Shown in pieces: positions 4,668 to 6,324 of a stretch of 6,324 bases of DNA (positions within the stretch are counted from its first letter, which is position 1; every line of letters starts with the position of its first letter). The notes under the pieces were generated by a model. That model was not told where the DNA came from. It saw nothing but the letters and a program-made list of their open reading frames with translations, and made no database searches. The DNA is from Clostridiaceae bacterium. GTDB lineage: Bacteria > Bacillota > Clostridia > Lutisporales > Lutisporaceae. The position numbers and the translations under genes are program-made. The stretch is taken from assembly GCA_028697435.1 (NCBI GenBank), contig JAQVFD010000134.1, positions 1-6,324 of the forward strand, given 5' to 3'.

Positions 4668-5498
4668 ATGATTAAAGCTGAGAACGTAAGATTTGAATAC
4701 AGCACCCAAAGCGGAGGCATTAGCTTGGCTTTGGACGATATAAATATTAATATTTCCAAAGGTGAGTTTGTAGCTATACTTGGACATAATGGGTCGGGAA
4801 AATCTACCCTGGCAAAACACTTTAATGCTTTGCTGCTGCCTGGGGTTGGGACTGTTTATGTAAAGGGAATGGATACTAAAGATGAAAGTCTGTTATGGAA
4901 TATCAGGCAGACTGCAGGGATGGTATTTCAGAACCCTGACAACCAGATAGTAGCTACCATAGTTGAGGAGGATGTGGCCTTCGGGCCTGAAAATCTTGGG
5001 ATTCCGCCTGCAGAAATAAGAGAAAGAGTAGATAATTCAATAAAGACGGTAGATATGATTGAATATGCCAAACACAGTCCTCACCTTCTATCAGGGGGGC
5101 AGAAGCAGAGAGTAGCAATTGCAGGTATTATTGCTATGAAGCCTGAGTGTATTATACTTGACGAGCCTACTGCACTTCTTGATCCGATAGGCAGAAGAGA
5201 AGTGTTGAATACAATCATGAAGCTAAATGAGGAGGAAGGGATTACCATTGTCCTAATTACTCATTATATGGACGAAGCTATTAAAGCAGGCAGGATATAT
5301 GTTATGAAAAACGGCAAGATCATTATGGAGGGAAAGCCCAAGGAAGTGTTCAAGGAAGTAGAAACTGTTAAGAATGCAGGACTTGATGTACCACAGGTTA
5401 CCGAATTGAGTCACAGGCTGAGCAGGGAGGGCCTTACTCTTCCTCCTGATATTCTGACTGTAGAAGAAATGGTGGTGGAGCTATGCCGGTTAAAGTAG
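4668..5498 (+). CDS. ecfA1: ECF transporter ATPase subunit EcfA1 (CbiO-type)
   Basis: This 276-residue ABC ATPase is one of the pair that powers a group II ECF importer for vitamins or transition metals; it acts on the cytoplasmic face of the membrane with EcfT and exchangeable S subunits. All nucleotide-binding elements are intact: Walker A GHNGSGKST (39-47), Q-loop Q88 in FQNPDNQ, signature LSGGQ (141-145), Walker B CIILDE with D165 and catalytic E166, D-loop region LLDPIGR (170-176), and switch H199. The FQNPDNQ Q-loop is typical of A1 against FQYPEYQ in A2. The C-terminal tail (about 220-276) is the ECF-specific extension. The start ATG 4668 has GAGGAG at 4654-4659. The 3' end overlaps ecfA2 by 16 bases, indicating coupled synthesis. 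Substrate cannot be assigned, as no S component is in the window. Confidence 0.95.
   Translation: MIKAENVRFEYSTQSGGISLALDDININISKGEFVAILGHNGSGKSTLAKHFNALLLPGVGTVYVKGMDTKDESLLWNIRQTAGMVFQNPDNQIVATIVEEDVAFGPENLGIPPAEIRERVDNSIKTVDMIEYAKHSPHLLSGGQKQRVAIAGIIAMKPECIILDEPTALLDPIGRREVLNTIMKLNEEEGITIVLITHYMDEAIKAGRIYVMKNGKIIMEGKPKEVFKEVETVKNAGLDVPQVTELSHRLSREGLTLPPDILTVEEMVVELCRLK
5474..5480 (+). promoter_or_regulatory. Closely spaced ribosome site of ecfA2 inside ecfA1
   Basis: GGTGGAG ends only two bases before the ATG at 5483, unlike the 5-11 base gaps elsewhere in the window. The tight spacing together with the 16-base gene overlap suggests that ecfA2 relies on ribosomes finishing ecfA1. No alternative in-frame start lies nearby upstream. 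Confidence 0.5.
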
Positions 5499-6324
5499 AG
5501 AACCTTACCCATACATATATGAAAGACTCCGTATTTGAACATGTAGCAATTGACAATATCAGCTTTGAGATTCAAGATGGGGAATTCATAGGCATCATTG
5601 GGCACACAGGCTCAGGGAAATCAACTCTTATACAGCATTTAAACGGACTATTGAAGCCAAGCAGCGGAAAAGTATTTATCGATGGGGCTGAATTGGGATC
5701 CAAGGATGTACAGATGAAGAAAATCAGGCAGAAAGTCGGCCTGGTCTTTCAGTATCCGGAGTATCAGCTTTTTGAGGAGACAGTGTATAAGGATGTAGCT
5801 TTTGGTCCTCGTAACTTAGGCTTAAGTGAAGATGAGATTGAGGGAAGAGTACGCAAAGCAATTGAGCTTGTAGGGCTGGATTTTGACAGCACAAGCAACG
5901 TATCACCCTTTGAACTCAGCGGAGGCCAAAAGAGAAGGGTTGCAATAGCGGGAGTGTTGGCCATGGAACCTAAAGTGCTGATATTGGATGAACCTGCCGC
6001 AGGATTGGACCCTAAGGGAAGGGATGAGATACTTCGCGGATTCAGGACACTTCATGAGAAGCAGAAAATAACAGTGGTGTTGGTATCACACAGTATGGAG
6101 GACATAGCTAACTTAGTGGACAAGGTATTAGTAATGAATAAAGGGAAAATAGCATTTTTCGATACACCGAGAAATGTTTTTAGAGAAGCAGAAACCCTGG
6201 AAAAGATCGGGTTAGGTGTTCCTCAGGTAACATATCTTGTAAAAATGCTTAGAGAAAGAGGATTTGACCTGGCCGACTGTATAAACATAGATGAAGCGAA
6301 AAATGAGCTATTGAAGCTCTTTAA
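5483..6324 (+). CDS. ecfA2: ECF transporter ATPase subunit EcfA2 (3' end outside window)
   Basis: The frame is open from ATG 5483 to the window edge: 280 residues and two bases of a further codon (AA, so not a stop). It is the second ATPase of the ECF module and should form a heterodimer with EcfA1. Motifs are Walker A GHTGSGKST (40-48), Q90 in FQYPEYQLFEETV, signature LSGGQ (145-149), Walker B VLILDE with D169 and catalytic E170, D-loop GLDPKGR (174-180) and switch H203. EcfA2 proteins are normally a little under 300 residues, so only a few residues are probably missing. It overlaps the end of ecfA1 by 16 bases. In related Firmicutes, ecfT and then truA, rplM and rpsI follow; that is expected here but not visible. 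Confidence 0.95.
   Translation, partial: MPVKVENLTHTYMKDSVFEHVAIDNISFEIQDGEFIGIIGHTGSGKSTLIQHLNGLLKPSSGKVFIDGAELGSKDVQMKKIRQKVGLVFQYPEYQLFEETVYKDVAFGPRNLGLSEDEIEGRVRKAIELVGLDFDSTSNVSPFELSGGQKRRVAIAGVLAMEPKVLILDEPAAGLDPKGRDEILRGFRTLHEKQKITVVLVSHSMEDIANLVDKVLVMNKGKIAFFDTPRNVFREAETLEKIGLGVPQVTYLVKMLRERGFDLADCINIDEAKNELLKLF

Noticed and set aside
1..6324. Mobile element, CRISPR array, phage or defence genes, tRNA or rRNA genes
   Set aside because: No regularly spaced long repeats, transposase or integrase motifs, or tRNA-like cloverleaf sequences were found; all coding space is accounted for by core genes.

Overview
The window is a conserved housekeeping stretch from a low-to-moderate GC Gram-positive bacterium, most likely a member of Clostridia. 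It holds the distal part of the ribosomal-protein supercluster (end of the spc segment plus the alpha operon), followed by the start of an energy-coupling-factor (ECF) transporter operon. Signs pointing to Clostridia are AT-rich wobble positions, strong GGAGG ribosome binding sites before almost every gene, a KOW-domain gene between map and infA, rpsD kept inside the alpha operon between rpsK and rpoA (in Bacillus subtilis it lies elsewhere), zinc-ligand forms of S4 and L36, and paired EcfA ATPase genes directly after rplQ. The genus cannot be fixed from this sequence alone. All genes are on the plus strand.

Layout: the 3' end of adk (1-113) overlaps map (110-853) by ATGA. A small KOW-domain RNA-binding protein (876-1139) follows, then infA (1168-1386) and rpmJ (1404-1517). 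After a 94-base gap with a candidate extended -10 promoter come rpsM (1612-1980), rpsK (2024-2422) and rpsD (2443-3069). A 95-base gap with short direct repeats precedes rpoA (3165-4112), then rplQ (4164-4505). A 162-base gap carries a probable intrinsic terminator, a near-perfect palindrome and a GC-rich patch. It is followed by ecfA1 (4668-5498) and ecfA2 (5483 to the window edge, no stop reached).

Functionally, the first ten genes serve translation and transcription: nucleotide balance (Adk), N-terminal Met removal (Map), initiation (IF-1), ribosomal proteins L36, S13, S11, S4 and L17, and the RNA polymerase alpha subunit. The last two encode the paired ATPases of a group II ECF vitamin/metal importer. 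Their membrane partner EcfT would be expected just beyond the right edge.

I found no undescribed system here. All coding regions belong to recognised families. The parts that merit a second look are the three intergenic gaps, above all the hairpin and repeat cluster between rplQ and ecfA1, and the poorly characterised KOW protein.
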